This document shows positions 43,702 through 51,686 of a stretch of 51,686 bases of DNA, piece by piece (position 1 is the first letter of the stretch; the number at the start of each line of letters is the position of its first letter). A program made the position numbers and the translations under genes. The notes below the pieces were generated by a model, which ran no database searches, was not told where the DNA came from, and saw nothing but the letters and a program-made list of their open reading frames with translations. The DNA comes from Clostridiales bacterium (GTDB lineage Bacteria; Bacillota; Clostridia; Lachnospirales; Lachnospiraceae), in contig JAJQBI010000028.1 of assembly GCA_021203365.1 (NCBI GenBank), positions 1 through 51,686 of the forward strand. The letters run 5' to 3'.

Positions 43702-45471
43702 TTAACCGTTTCTTTCCAGTACATTTTCGTAAAATGTGTCAATTGCGGCCCGGTAGTCGTCAAAGCGTTCAGGCTCGTCATTGGGAACATCATATTTAAT
43801 GGAAATAATTTTTTCAAAAATATTGTCTTCCTTCAGCACGGAAATGGGCATGCCCCGGTTTACCAGAGCCCTGCACTTCTGATCCAGATAGAGAATGGTC
43901 TCCATCATCCGGAACTGTTTTTCCATAGGCACGCAGGTGTCGTCCGGATGAAAGGCGTTCTGCTGGAGGAAGCCAAGCCGGATGACTCTGGCGATCTCCA
44001 GGGTCAGCTTCTGATCATCCGGGAGGACATCGCTTCCGATGAGCTTGACGATCTCCATAAGGGAGCTCTCCGAATTCAGGATTGCCATAAGCTGGTTCCG
44101 GTCCGCGATAAACCGGGGAGAAACGTGCTCCCGATACCAGGGAGACAGATCCTCCAGATATTCACTGTAACTGGTCAGCCACTGGATGGCCGGGAAATGG
44201 CGGGAGTAAGCCAGGGTTTTGTCCAGTCCCCAGAAGCAGCGGACAAAACGCTTGGTGTTCTGGGTAACCGGTTCGGAAAAGTCGCCGCCCTGGGGCGAAA
44301 CCGCGCCGATGATGGTGACAGACCCCTCCGTTCCGTTCAGGTTCTGCATCATTCCCGCCCGCTCATAGAAGGCGGACAGCCTGGAGGCCAGATAAGCCGG
44401 GAAACCCTCCTCGGCCGGCATCTCCTCCAGCCGGCCGGAAAGCTCCCGCAGAGCCTCCGCCCAGCGGGAAGTAGAGTCTGCCATGATGGCCACATCGTAG
44501 CCCATATCCCGGTAGTATTCCGCCAGGGTAACGCCGGTATAAATGGAAGCCTCACGGGCGGCCACCGGCATGTTGGAGGTATTGGCGATCAGAGTTGTGC
44601 GCTCCATCATAAGGTTTCCGGATTTTGGATCAATCAGTTCTCCAAAGTCCTCCAGAACCTGTGTCATTTCGTTTCCCCGCTCCCCGCAGCCGATGTAGAT
44701 GATGATATCCGCGTTGGACCATTTCGCGATGGAGTGCTGGGTCATGGTCTTGCCGGTTCCAAAGCCGCCGGGGATGGCCGCCGTCCCGCCCTTTGCCACC
44801 GGGAAAAGGGTGTCCAGGATACGCTGCCCGGTGATCAGGGGTTCACATGCGGCAAAGCGCTGATGCGTGGGCCGGGGGACCCGGATGGGCCATCTCTGGG
44901 CCAGGGAAAGCTCCCGGGTGGAGCCGTCTTCCAGGGCAAGGGTGACGATGGGCTCCAGAATCCGGTAGGCGCCGTCCGGAACTGCGTGAACCACCTTTCC
45001 GGTGGGGAAGGTGGGCGGAACCATGGATTTGTGAAGGATTGAGGCGGTCTCGGGAGTTTCCGCGATTACCGTTCCCGGTCCGATGATGTCGCCCTCCTTC
45101 ACGGTTATGTGGGTTTTCCATTTCTTTTCGGTGTCAAGGTTCTCCACGCTGACGCCTCTGGAAATGTATTTTCCGGATTTCTCTGCGATTTCTCCGAGGG
45201 GGCGCTGGATGCCGTCAAAAATATTGTTCAGGATTCCGGGCCCCAGCAATACAGAGAGCGGGGCGCCGGTACCGGTTACGGTTTCACCCGGCCGAAGCCC
45301 GGTGGTTTCCTCAAAGACCTGAACGGTGGTCTGGTTTTTCTTAAGGCCAATGACCTCGCCCACCAGATTTTCCGGGCCCACATGAACCATTTCGGATATC
45401 TGGAAGCCGCTGTCGCCCTTCAGATAGATGACAGGGCCGTTCACGCCGTAGATAATACCTGTTTTACTCAT
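43702..45471 (-). CDS. atpA: V-type ATP synthase catalytic subunit A
   Basis: Catalytic head subunit, 589 residues. Start set at ATG 45471 ([14 protein letters not shown]), which overlaps the end of subunit E by 8 nt; the longer in-frame reading is part of the E gene region. Walker A GGFGTGKT (235-242), then [12 protein letters not shown] with the catalytic Glu (arginine-finger partner in B), and the A-type insertion of about 90 residues (positions 110-200) that distinguishes V/A-type from F-type beta. Confidence 0.96.
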   Translation of the reverse strand: MSKTGIIYGVNGPVIYLKGDSGFQISEMVHVGPENLVGEVIGLKKNQTTVQVFEETTGLRPGETVTGTGAPLSVLLGPGILNNIFDGIQRPLGEIAEKSGKYISRGVSVENLDTEKKWKTHITVKEGDIIGPGTVIAETPETASILHKSMVPPTFPTGKVVHAVPDGAYRILEPIVTLALEDGSTRELSLAQRWPIRVPRPTHQRFAACEPLITGQRILDTLFPVAKGGTAAIPGGFGTGKTMTQHSIAKWSNADIIIYIGCGERGNEMTQVLEDFGELIDPKSGNLMMERTTLIANTSNMPVAAREASIYTGVTLAEYYRDMGYDVAIMADSTSRWAEALRELSGRLEEMPAEEGFPAYLASRLSAFYERAGMMQNLNGTEGSVTIIGAVSPQGGDFSEPVTQNTKRFVRCFWGLDKTLAYSRHFPAIQWLTSYSEYLEDLSPWYREHVSPRFIADRNQLMAILNSESSLMEIVKLIGSDVLPDDQKLTLEIARVIRLGFLQQNAFHPDDTCVPMEKQFRMMETILYLDQKCRALVNRGMPISVLKEDNIFEKIISIKYDVPNDEPERFDDYRAAIDTFYENVLERNG

Positions 45472-46051
45472 GATCTGAATCTCCGTCAAATTTAAAGGTC
45501 CGGAATGCAGTCTGATACGCCTCCCGGAAGGAATTGTCAATCAGGATGTTTTTTTCGGGGATGACTGCCCGGATTCCGCCGGGAAAATCGTCCGGCTGAA
45601 TCTGAAGAGGAAGGCCGGATCGCCTGGAAAGACGCTCCGCAAGACCGGAGTCCGAGGTGATGACAGAAATGGTGATGTCCTTTCCCTCGGCGAATTCCAC
45701 GGCCTCCCGGATTTTTTTCAGAAGATAATCCTCATAGGCCGGGGTAGCCATGAAAGCGTCAAGCCGTTTTGAAACTCCGGCAAAAAGAGTCTCCTTCCAC
45801 TGGTTTTCCCTGGCGGTCTGGCTGCGCTTTATGTCCAGCTGCTGAGCTGAGAGGGCTTTGTTTACCTCCCGCCTGGCGTTTTCTTTCTCTGCCCGCAGTT
45901 CCCGCTGGCTTTCCTCCCGGGCGGTTTTCTGGTGTTCCGCCAGGGAGCGGGCCAGGGCTTTTTTATGGGCGGCAAGCTCTGTGTCTGCCCGCTTTTTGGC
46001 CTCTTCCACAGAAGAGTCATAAAAATGCTCCAGCTTTTCTTCAATTGTCAT
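45464..46051 (-). CDS. atpE: V-type ATP synthase subunit E
   Basis: Peripheral stalk subunit, 195 residues. A long charged N-terminal helix (KLEHFYDSSVEEAKKRADTELAAHK...) forms a coiled coil with subunit H/G, followed by a globular C-terminal head that binds B. It overlaps subunit A by 8 nt. Ribosome site GGCAGGTGAG. Identity rests on position and helix pattern as well as weak family similarity. Confidence 0.8.
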   Translation of the reverse strand: MTIEEKLEHFYDSSVEEAKKRADTELAAHKKALARSLAEHQKTAREESQRELRAEKENARREVNKALSAQQLDIKRSQTARENQWKETLFAGVSKRLDAFMATPAYEDYLLKKIREAVEFAEGKDITISVITSDSGLAERLSRRSGLPLQIQPDDFPGGIRAVIPEKNILIDNSFREAYQTAFRTFKFDGDSDHE

Positions 46052-46065
46052 AATCTCTCACCTGC

Positions 46066-46374
46066 CTATAGTTTTAGTCCGATGGCTTCATTTACGTAGG
46101 ATGTGATGAAATCAGGCTTTCGGCCTGTGCCGTGTCTGTCCGGAATTTCGATGATCAGAGGGGTTCTGTGGTGAAGCTTGACGTCGTCAATGATTTCCGG
46201 AAATTCCCGGCCGAATTTTTCGGTCAGGAGAATGATTCCGATTTCCTTATTGGCGATGGCGGTTTCCAGAGCCTTTCCCAGCTCCTCCCGCTGATGGACC
46301 ACAACACCCTCCACGCCAGCCAGCCGCATTCCGGTCAGAGTGTCCACGTTATCGCTGATCAAATACATCTGCAT
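46066..46374 (-). CDS. atpF: V-type ATP synthase subunit F
   Basis: Small rotor-associated subunit, 102 residues, alpha/beta fold. MYLISDNVDTLTGMRLAGVEGVVV and the IILLTEKFGREFPEIID block are typical of V/A-type F (NtpG). It begins one nt after the subunit K stop and is separated from E by 14 bp. Confidence 0.92.
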   Translation of the reverse strand: MQMYLISDNVDTLTGMRLAGVEGVVVHQREELGKALETAIANKEIGIILLTEKFGREFPEIIDDVKLHHRTPLIIEIPDRHGTGRKPDFITSYVNEAIGLKL

Positions 46375-46375
46375 C

Positions 46376-46861
<486 letters not shown>

Positions 46862-46879
46862 TCAGATAACAGATTGTGT

Positions 46880-48820
46880 TTAATGTCCTGTGGGAGCGGC
46901 GGGGAAGGGTTCAAATGCCCGTCCCCGGCCGTGGTAGAACCGGCTGAACATTTCGTAGTATTCCAGACGGAGGACCTGAATTCCCACAATCAGGCCTTCC
47001 ATGCCCATAACGATCAGGTTTCCAAGAACGATGACAACCCAGTTGGTGTTTCCGCTTTCCGCGCCGGCCAGCATCAGCACCACCTGCATCATGGCTGCGT
47101 GGCTTACCGCAAAAGCACCGATCCGGACAAAGGAAAGGGTGTTGGAAAAATAGCTGAGCAGGACTTCAAACAGTTCGAAGAACCCCTGGACAAAGAACAT
47201 TCCCCAGCCGCCCTCGATCAGCCTGGATTTTTTCTCCAGCTTTCTGGAGATGGGCTCCTTAAACAGCATGAGAAGAAGGGGAACCCCAAACATTATGGTC
47301 AGTATGCCTCCCGCCGGCAATGTGTGTCCGGAGACAAACAGGATCAGCACCAGGAAAATGGAGCCGTAAAACACAAGTCCGGCCACCGCATTGGTGTCAA
47401 ACCAGGTTTCCTGAATATCGCCGGCCCGCACGGAATTGATAATGTTGAAAACCATGCACAGCAGAATCAGGCACATGCCAAAGCCGATGGCGATGATGAA
47501 TACGGTATTCAGCTTTCCGATAAACGGAACAGTCATCATGCTGTCCATGGGGCGCAGCCACAGGGCCGGAAGAATATCCTCAAATCCAAAGAAGCTTCCG
47601 AACATAAGGCCGAAGAAGGTGGAAAAAATTCCGGCGCAGCTGATAATTCCCGCCAGGTCCATATGTTTGAATTTATACAGAAGGAAGCCGCCGATGAACA
47701 GCACCAGTCCCTGTCCCGCGTCGCCGAACATGGCGCCGAAAATAAAGGAGTAGGTGAGGGCAACAAACCAGGTGGGGTCCATCTCCCCGTAGGAAGGAAG
47801 ACCATACATTTTTACATACATCTCAAAGGGCTTGAAGAGCCTGGGGCTTTTCAGCTTTGTGGGCGGCTGCAGGTCAGAATTCCGGCTGTTTTCCGTCTCG
47901 ATCATGCAGAAAATGCTGCCGTCGTTCTGAATGTCCTGCTGGAAGGCCTTTGCGTCCTTTTCGGTCATCCAGCCGCAGAGGATGTAGAAATTGTCCCGGT
48001 TCCCGCTGTGTGTGCAGGCCGCGGCCTTTCGCACGTCAAAATTCCGGGAGTACTGCAGGATGGTGGCCCGGGCGGCCAGAATGTCCTCCTGGTTCCGCTT
48101 TACCAGAAGCTGCATTTTTTCCTGTACATCTGCCAGCTCCTTCTGTGCCTGGGCCAGCTCATTTTCCAGCTGGTCGTTGGCTTCCCGGGCGGTGCCTCTG
48201 TATATGTCCGGCATGTAAAACCGCTGGAAATGCATGGAGGTGAACGCGGCGTCCACCTGGGTTACCGCGTGCTCCGGGACAAAGTAGATGCCCCACACAT
48301 ACTGGTCGTCGCTGTCCCCCTTTATAAAAATGGTGTCCGCGTCGTCGTAAATATATTTTTTGAAATTCTCGTAATACTGTTTTTCAATCCGTCCGAAACG
48401 ATAGTGGATGTATTTGAATTTCAGAATGGAAGAAATGTCAAAATCCATGTTCCGGAAGGGGCAGACAGTTCGCAGGGCATCAGAAAGAGATCTGCATTTT
48501 TCCTCCAGGGAGGTCCGGCTTTCGGTCAGGCGCTCCGATTCCGCCTGCAGCTCCTTTACTGTGGAGAGTGCCCGCTCAATATGACTTTCCGGTGTGACCG
48601 CCGTGTCCGGGGAACCCAGCTCCTCATAAAATCCGTTTACCGTGGTCAAAGCCTCTTTATAAGGATTGATTTCCAGGAAGGGGGACAGGTTCTCGACCGC
48701 CGTCAGCTGAGAAAGTGCGTTTTCCAGGTGGATTTCATACCTGGACAGGTATGTGTTGACCACCCGGTCGAGATCGTCTTTTGGCCCGGTAATACTTAAA
48801 AATTCCATTTTTTCAATCAT
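46880..48820 (-). CDS. atpI: V-type ATP synthase subunit I
   Basis: Stator membrane subunit that forms the ion half-channels next to the K ring, 646 residues. The N-terminal half (about 340 residues) is cytosolic with long helices and coiled coils. The C-terminal half has seven to eight transmembrane helices, with family blocks PSYGEMDPTWFVALTYSFIFGAMFGDAGQG and LSYFSNTLSFVRIGAFAVSHAAM, including the channel Arg in SFVRIG. Ribosome site GGAGG, 7 nt upstream. Confidence 0.95.
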   Translation of the reverse strand: MIEKMEFLSITGPKDDLDRVVNTYLSRYEIHLENALSQLTAVENLSPFLEINPYKEALTTVNGFYEELGSPDTAVTPESHIERALSTVKELQAESERLTESRTSLEEKCRSLSDALRTVCPFRNMDFDISSILKFKYIHYRFGRIEKQYYENFKKYIYDDADTIFIKGDSDDQYVWGIYFVPEHAVTQVDAAFTSMHFQRFYMPDIYRGTAREANDQLENELAQAQKELADVQEKMQLLVKRNQEDILAARATILQYSRNFDVRKAAACTHSGNRDNFYILCGWMTEKDAKAFQQDIQNDGSIFCMIETENSRNSDLQPPTKLKSPRLFKPFEMYVKMYGLPSYGEMDPTWFVALTYSFIFGAMFGDAGQGLVLFIGGFLLYKFKHMDLAGIISCAGIFSTFFGLMFGSFFGFEDILPALWLRPMDSMMTVPFIGKLNTVFIIAIGFGMCLILLCMVFNIINSVRAGDIQETWFDTNAVAGLVFYGSIFLVLILFVSGHTLPAGGILTIMFGVPLLLMLFKEPISRKLEKKSRLIEGGWGMFFVQGFFELFEVLLSYFSNTLSFVRIGAFAVSHAAMMQVVLMLAGAESGNTNWVVIVLGNLIVMGMEGLIVGIQVLRLEYYEMFSRFYHGRGRAFEPFPAAPTGH

Positions 48821-48896
48821 GTTCTAGCCTCCGGGTATGTGTTCCGGCTGCAGCGGCTCTGTCCGTGCTCCCGGACGGACCGCCCCTGCCGGACGG

Positions 48897-49940
48897 TTAA
48901 TTGCTGTGGATGTAACGCATCGCTTCCCCGGGCTCTACGCCGTAGCGAACACACTCAAGGGCGATGATGAGACGGTTGACTTCGTGTTCCTTATGGTAAA
49001 GATAGGAGTGGATCACGGCGATGGACCAGGGATCCTTTCGCGCTTCCCGTTCCAGGAGGGTGCGCATGATAAGGTTATAAAACTCCTCCAGGCTGGCGCC
49101 GTTGATGCTTCTGTATTTATCTCCGTACCAGGTGCGGTCAAAAACCGCCGCGGCCTCTTCTTCCGTCTCACATTCAGTCAGGGCGCGGATTTCCTCTTTT
49201 TTCAGACGGTAGTTTACGGGGATGAGCAGTGCGTAAATATCCGTGCTCTCCATGTGATAACACACCTTGGAGCGCTGAATGAACTGCAGGTTCAGCAGAT
49301 CGAATTTTTCTCCGTAAACCTTTGTGATTTCCGCCTGATCGTTTCCGGTGAAAAGCCTTTTCCGCATTTTCCAGATCCTGGAAAAATAGGAGAGATCCAG
49401 GGCCATACCGTAATCAAACAGGAGAGGCGTTCCGCGCTCCTGGATTTTTGCCAGAGGCGAATAAAATTCGCTCCCCTTCAGGGCATGCACAAATTCCTCC
49501 ATGGAGGGACAGGCCGTGAGCCGGTCCATATCCAGTTTTGAGTGAAGCCGGAAAAAGTCCCGATAGGGCGAAATATCTACAGGATCAATGTTCCGGTGGT
49601 CAAAAAGACTGGCCATAATCTTCTTGAGAAGGCGGATCTCATAGCGGGTGGAATACAGCTCCAGAAAAACCCGCTGTTCCTGCCCGGCAAAGTGATAAAG
49701 CCTGGAGAAATTCTGAAATATGGAATTTCTCAGAAGATTTTCAAGCTGCTCCCTGTGCAGGCTGTTTTCATCCAGAGAAGTCCACAGATTTGCGTACTCG
49801 GGGGTTTTCTTCAGATAGGCAGCTACCTGAGGAACATCCGGGAGCTGTACAATCTCCTCCAGCTGGTGATCTGTGATCAGCCGGCTCTGCATGGCACGGA
49901 TTTTTGTGGCGAGTCCGCTGTAGGACAGGACGGAACCCAT
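48897..49940 (-). CDS. atpC: V-type ATP synthase subunit C
   Basis: Socket subunit between rotor shaft and K ring (d/C-type), 347 residues, all-helical. Starts SYSGLATKIRAMQSRLITDHQLEEIVQL, a typical NtpC opening. The repeated three-bundle pattern and the RLIIALECVRYGVEPGEAMRYI end fit the family. Ribosome site GGAAAGGAAG. 36 bp after subunit H/G. Confidence 0.9.
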   Translation of the reverse strand: MGSVLSYSGLATKIRAMQSRLITDHQLEEIVQLPDVPQVAAYLKKTPEYANLWTSLDENSLHREQLENLLRNSIFQNFSRLYHFAGQEQRVFLELYSTRYEIRLLKKIMASLFDHRNIDPVDISPYRDFFRLHSKLDMDRLTACPSMEEFVHALKGSEFYSPLAKIQERGTPLLFDYGMALDLSYFSRIWKMRKRLFTGNDQAEITKVYGEKFDLLNLQFIQRSKVCYHMESTDIYALLIPVNYRLKKEEIRALTECETEEEAAAVFDRTWYGDKYRSINGASLEEFYNLIMRTLLEREARKDPWSIAVIHSYLYHKEHEVNRLIIALECVRYGVEPGEAMRYIHSN

Positions 49941-49976
49941 AGAATCACTTCCTTTCCTTAATTAATGTGGGGCGGG

Positions 49977-50300
49977 TCAGATGCATTGGGAATCTCCCAG
50001 AATCTGATGAAAAAGCTGATCTGTCAGCTTTTCCTGATTTTTTTCAAAACAGGAATCCAGACGGGCGCAGCGCTGCTGCGTTTCCTCCCGGAGGGCGGAG
50101 AGCTTTTCGTCCTTTGCCTTCTCCAGCTTTTGCTGAATCTGCCGGATCTGTTCCTCCGTCTCCTGTTCCAGCCGGCGGTCAAAGGCTTTCTGCTCCTGCT
50201 CGTATTCTTCGGAAAGCGCGGCCTTCCGGCGGCCGGTCTCCGCCACAATCTGCTCCGCTGTGGCTTCGATTTCCGAAATTTTGCTGAGTATTGTTTCCAT
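49977..50300 (-). CDS. V-type ATP synthase subunit G/H (peripheral stalk coiled coil)
   Basis: 107 residues, almost entirely charged helix rich in Glu, Gln, Lys and Arg with heptad spacing (EYEQEQKAFDRRLEQETEEQ). This is the expected partner of subunit E in the peripheral stalk, and it is the first gene of the V-ATPase operon. Coiled-coil sequences are hard to assign by sequence alone; the call depends on operon position. Ribosome site GGAGG before the ATG. Confidence 0.75.
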   Translation of the reverse strand: METILSKISEIEATAEQIVAETGRRKAALSEEYEQEQKAFDRRLEQETEEQIRQIQQKLEKAKDEKLSALREETQQRCARLDSCFEKNQEKLTDQLFHQILGDSQCI

Positions 50301-50522
50301 ATAACTGGCCTCCTTTCGTGAAAACAGCAGTCCGGGTGTCTTGGGAGAAACGCCTCGTCTATATTTTCACGAACCCGATTTTACACTGATTAAAAGGAAA
50401 AATAAACAAAAAAACGACGAAATTTATGCAAAATATACAAAAATAAAAAGCAAAAAAATGAAAATTTTAAGAAGAAGCTTTTGAAACACTGGCAATTTTT
50501 ATGGGAACAGAATCTGAAAAAC
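50301..50522. other. Divergent AT-rich region upstream of V-ATPase operon
   Basis: Extremely A-rich on the plus strand (50395-50470). A TAAAAT-like -10 for the minus-strand ATPase operon lies near 50380, without a convincing -35. No gene. Confidence 0.4.
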
Positions 50523-50527
50523 AGGTA

Positions 50528-50557
50528 TTGACGGGAAAGAAGAGAGGATGATATGAT
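50528..50557 (+). promoter_or_regulatory. trmB promoter
   Basis: TTGACG (50528-50533), 18-bp spacer, TATGAT (50552-50557), 66 bp before the start codon. Confidence 0.7.
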
Positions 50558-50622
50558 ACCCCTGCGGCCGCGCCCGGCAGGCGCAAAGAAAAAGCGGATT
50601 TGGACAGGAGGGGAATGATTTT

Positions 50623-51291
50623 ATGAGGCTGAGAAACATTCCGGAGGCAAAGACGGAGGTTCTGGAAAGCGCGTTTGTGGTGCAGGATCCCCAGGCCTGG
50701 AAGGGAAGATGGTCTCAGGTGTTCGCAAATGAGAACCAGATGCTGCACCTGGAGGTGGAGATGGGAAAGGGGCGCTTTCTCATGGATATGGCCAGACTTC
50801 ACCCGGAAATTAATTATGTGGGGATTGAGATGTATGACAGCGTGCTGCTGCGCGCTTTGCAGAAAAGAGCCCAGCTGGAAGAGCAGGGAGTGAGACTGGA
50901 CAATCTGTATTTTCTGAGAGTGGATGCGCGAAACCTTCCGGATTTTTTCGGGGAGGGGGAGGTGGACCGGATTTATCTGAATTTTTCCGATCCATGGCCC
51001 AAGGCCCGGCACGCCAAAAGGAGGCTGACTTCCGGGGAGTTCCTGGAAAGATATGCGAAAATCCTGAGACCGGAAGGAACGGTGGAATTTAAGACCGACA
51101 ACCGGGAGCTGTTTGACTTTTCTCTGGAGGAAGCCGGGAGAAAGGGGTGGCCGGTTCTGGAATGTACTTTTGATCTTCACAGCGACGGGGAGCTGAGTCG
51201 GGGAAATGTGATGACCGAGTATGAGGAAAAGTTTTCTGCCCTTGGAAATCCTATCTGTAAAATGATCCTTGCTTTGCCGGTGAAATCCTGA
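50623..51291 (+). CDS. trmB: tRNA (guanine-N7-)-methyltransferase
   Basis: Methylates G46 of tRNAs with SAM. 222 residues. The SAM site reads LEVEMGKGRF (motif ExGxG at 46-50). The family catalytic/tRNA blocks are YLNFSDPWPKARHAKRRL and the C-terminal TEYEEKF. The gene sits 330 bp upstream of a tRNA gene, but with separate promoters. Ribosome site GGAGGGG. Confidence 0.95.
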   Translation: MRLRNIPEAKTEVLESAFVVQDPQAWKGRWSQVFANENQMLHLEVEMGKGRFLMDMARLHPEINYVGIEMYDSVLLRALQKRAQLEEQGVRLDNLYFLRVDARNLPDFFGEGEVDRIYLNFSDPWPKARHAKRRLTSGEFLERYAKILRPEGTVEFKTDNRELFDFSLEEAGRKGWPVLECTFDLHSDGELSRGNVMTEYEEKFSALGNPICKMILALPVKS

Positions 51292-51355
51292 AAACTCCGG
51301 GAAGATGCTTCATATTATATAGAAAGATCTTTGTGCGGACACAGGGAGACCGGAT

Positions 51356-51514
51356 ATGAAGCGAGGGAAGGGCCTGAGAAGGCAGGTGACACAGTATGAG
51401 TATGAACACCGGAGGCTGCGGGGACAGATTCTCCGTATGGGAAAATCCCTGGATGAAATTGGGCAGCTGCTGGACAAAATAGCGCCAAAGGACAGACAAA
51501 AGGGCAAAAAGTAA
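51356..51514 (+). CDS. Small basic hypothetical protein (52 aa)
   Basis: ATG at 51356 has GGGAG about 8 nt upstream and the frame stays open for 52 codons. The product is rich in Lys/Arg at both ends (MKRGKGLRRQ and DRQKGKK), with an amphipathic helical middle (GKSLDEIGQLLDKI). No family recognised. It lies between trmB and a tRNA gene with no intervening terminator seen. It could be a real small protein or chance. Confidence 0.5.
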   Translation: MKRGKGLRRQVTQYEYEHRRLRGQILRMGKSLDEIGQLLDKIAPKDRQKGKK

Positions 51515-51557
51515 AAAATAGAAAGCAAAAATATGTTAAAATTGTGAAAAATAAACA

Positions 51558-51586
51558 TTGACTTTTTGGAGGGATTTCCGTATAAT
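51558..51586 (+). promoter_or_regulatory. tRNA-Lys promoter
   Basis: TTGACT (51558-51563), 17-bp spacer, TATAAT (51581-51586), about 35 bp before the mature tRNA. Confidence 0.85.
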
Positions 51587-51621
51587 AATTTTTGCGTTGA
51601 GGGAAACCGAAACGATGAAAT

Positions 51622-51686
51622 GCGCCTTTAGCTCAGCTGGCAGAGCACCTGACTCTTAATCAGGGTGTCCAGGGTTCGAACCCCTG
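51622..51686 (+). tRNA. tRNA-Lys (CUU), truncated by window end
   Basis: Acceptor arm GCGCCTT, then TA and D-arm GCTCAGCTGGCAGAGC. Anticodon stem CCTGA/TCAGG holds the loop CTCTTAA, giving anticodon CTT (lysine, AAG codons). T-arm CAGGG-TTCGAAC-CCCTG is complete. The last acceptor strand is beyond the window. Confidence 0.93.

Noticed and set aside
42325-45042. 905-codon plus-strand ORF opposite atpB and atpA
   Set aside because: Antisense to two clear ATPase subunits; no start signal or domain.

Overview
The window looks like chromosome from an anaerobic, carbohydrate-fermenting Firmicute, most likely a Lachnospiraceae-type Clostridium relative. This is inferred from gene content and style, not from a database match. 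Supporting signs are strong AGGAGG-type ribosome sites, consensus TTGACA/TATAAT promoters, a T-box leader, a perfect cre (CcpA) box, a bacterial V-type ATPase, an ECF transporter, pyruvate formate-lyase and two-permease sugar ABC systems. Base composition looks mixed, with AT-rich intergenic regions and more GC-rich genes. No phage, plasmid, CRISPR or IS transposase gene was seen.

Layout. 1-4.5 kb: LacI regulator plus a three-gene sugar ABC importer without its own ATPase. 4.6-4.8 kb: a 194-bp MITE-like element with perfect 17-bp terminal inverted repeats and an 8-bp target duplication. 4.9-11.8 kb: operon of a PfkB (deoxy)ribokinase, a FucU/RbsD-type mutarotase, a ribose-type ABC importer and a LacI regulator, with a perfect cre box at the predicted transcription start. 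11.8-14.9 kb (minus strand): deoC, a SorC/DeoR-type regulator and a D,D-carboxypeptidase. Kinase, mutarotase, importer and DeoC together suggest uptake and breakdown of a pentose, possibly 2-deoxyribose.

15-23.5 kb: plsC behind a structured leader, ileS behind an isoleucine T-box, glgP, and a CBS-domain (CNNM/HlyC) membrane protein. 23.6-28.4 kb: an arabinose-isomerase-family enzyme (minus) and a complete ECF transporter (S, double A, T). 28.4-34.6 kb: pflB-pflA behind a promoter that overlaps a Rex-like site, then metG and tatD. A second copy of the structured element found before plsC lies just after tatD. The two copies differ by compensating changes in their stems, which points to a conserved RNA fold.

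34.7-40.2 kb (minus): DUF47/PhoU-like protein and PiT phosphate transporter behind a Pho-box-like array, a CapA-family protein with an unusual Tyr/Asp/Ser tail, and a DUF885 metallo-hydrolase. 40.3-41.3 kb: a thioredoxin-reductase-like flavoprotein, followed by a tight cluster of DnaA boxes beside AT-rich DNA. 41.6-50.3 kb (minus): a nine-gene V-type ATPase operon. 50.5 kb to the end: trmB, a 52-codon basic ORF, and a tRNA-Lys(CUU) cut by the window edge.
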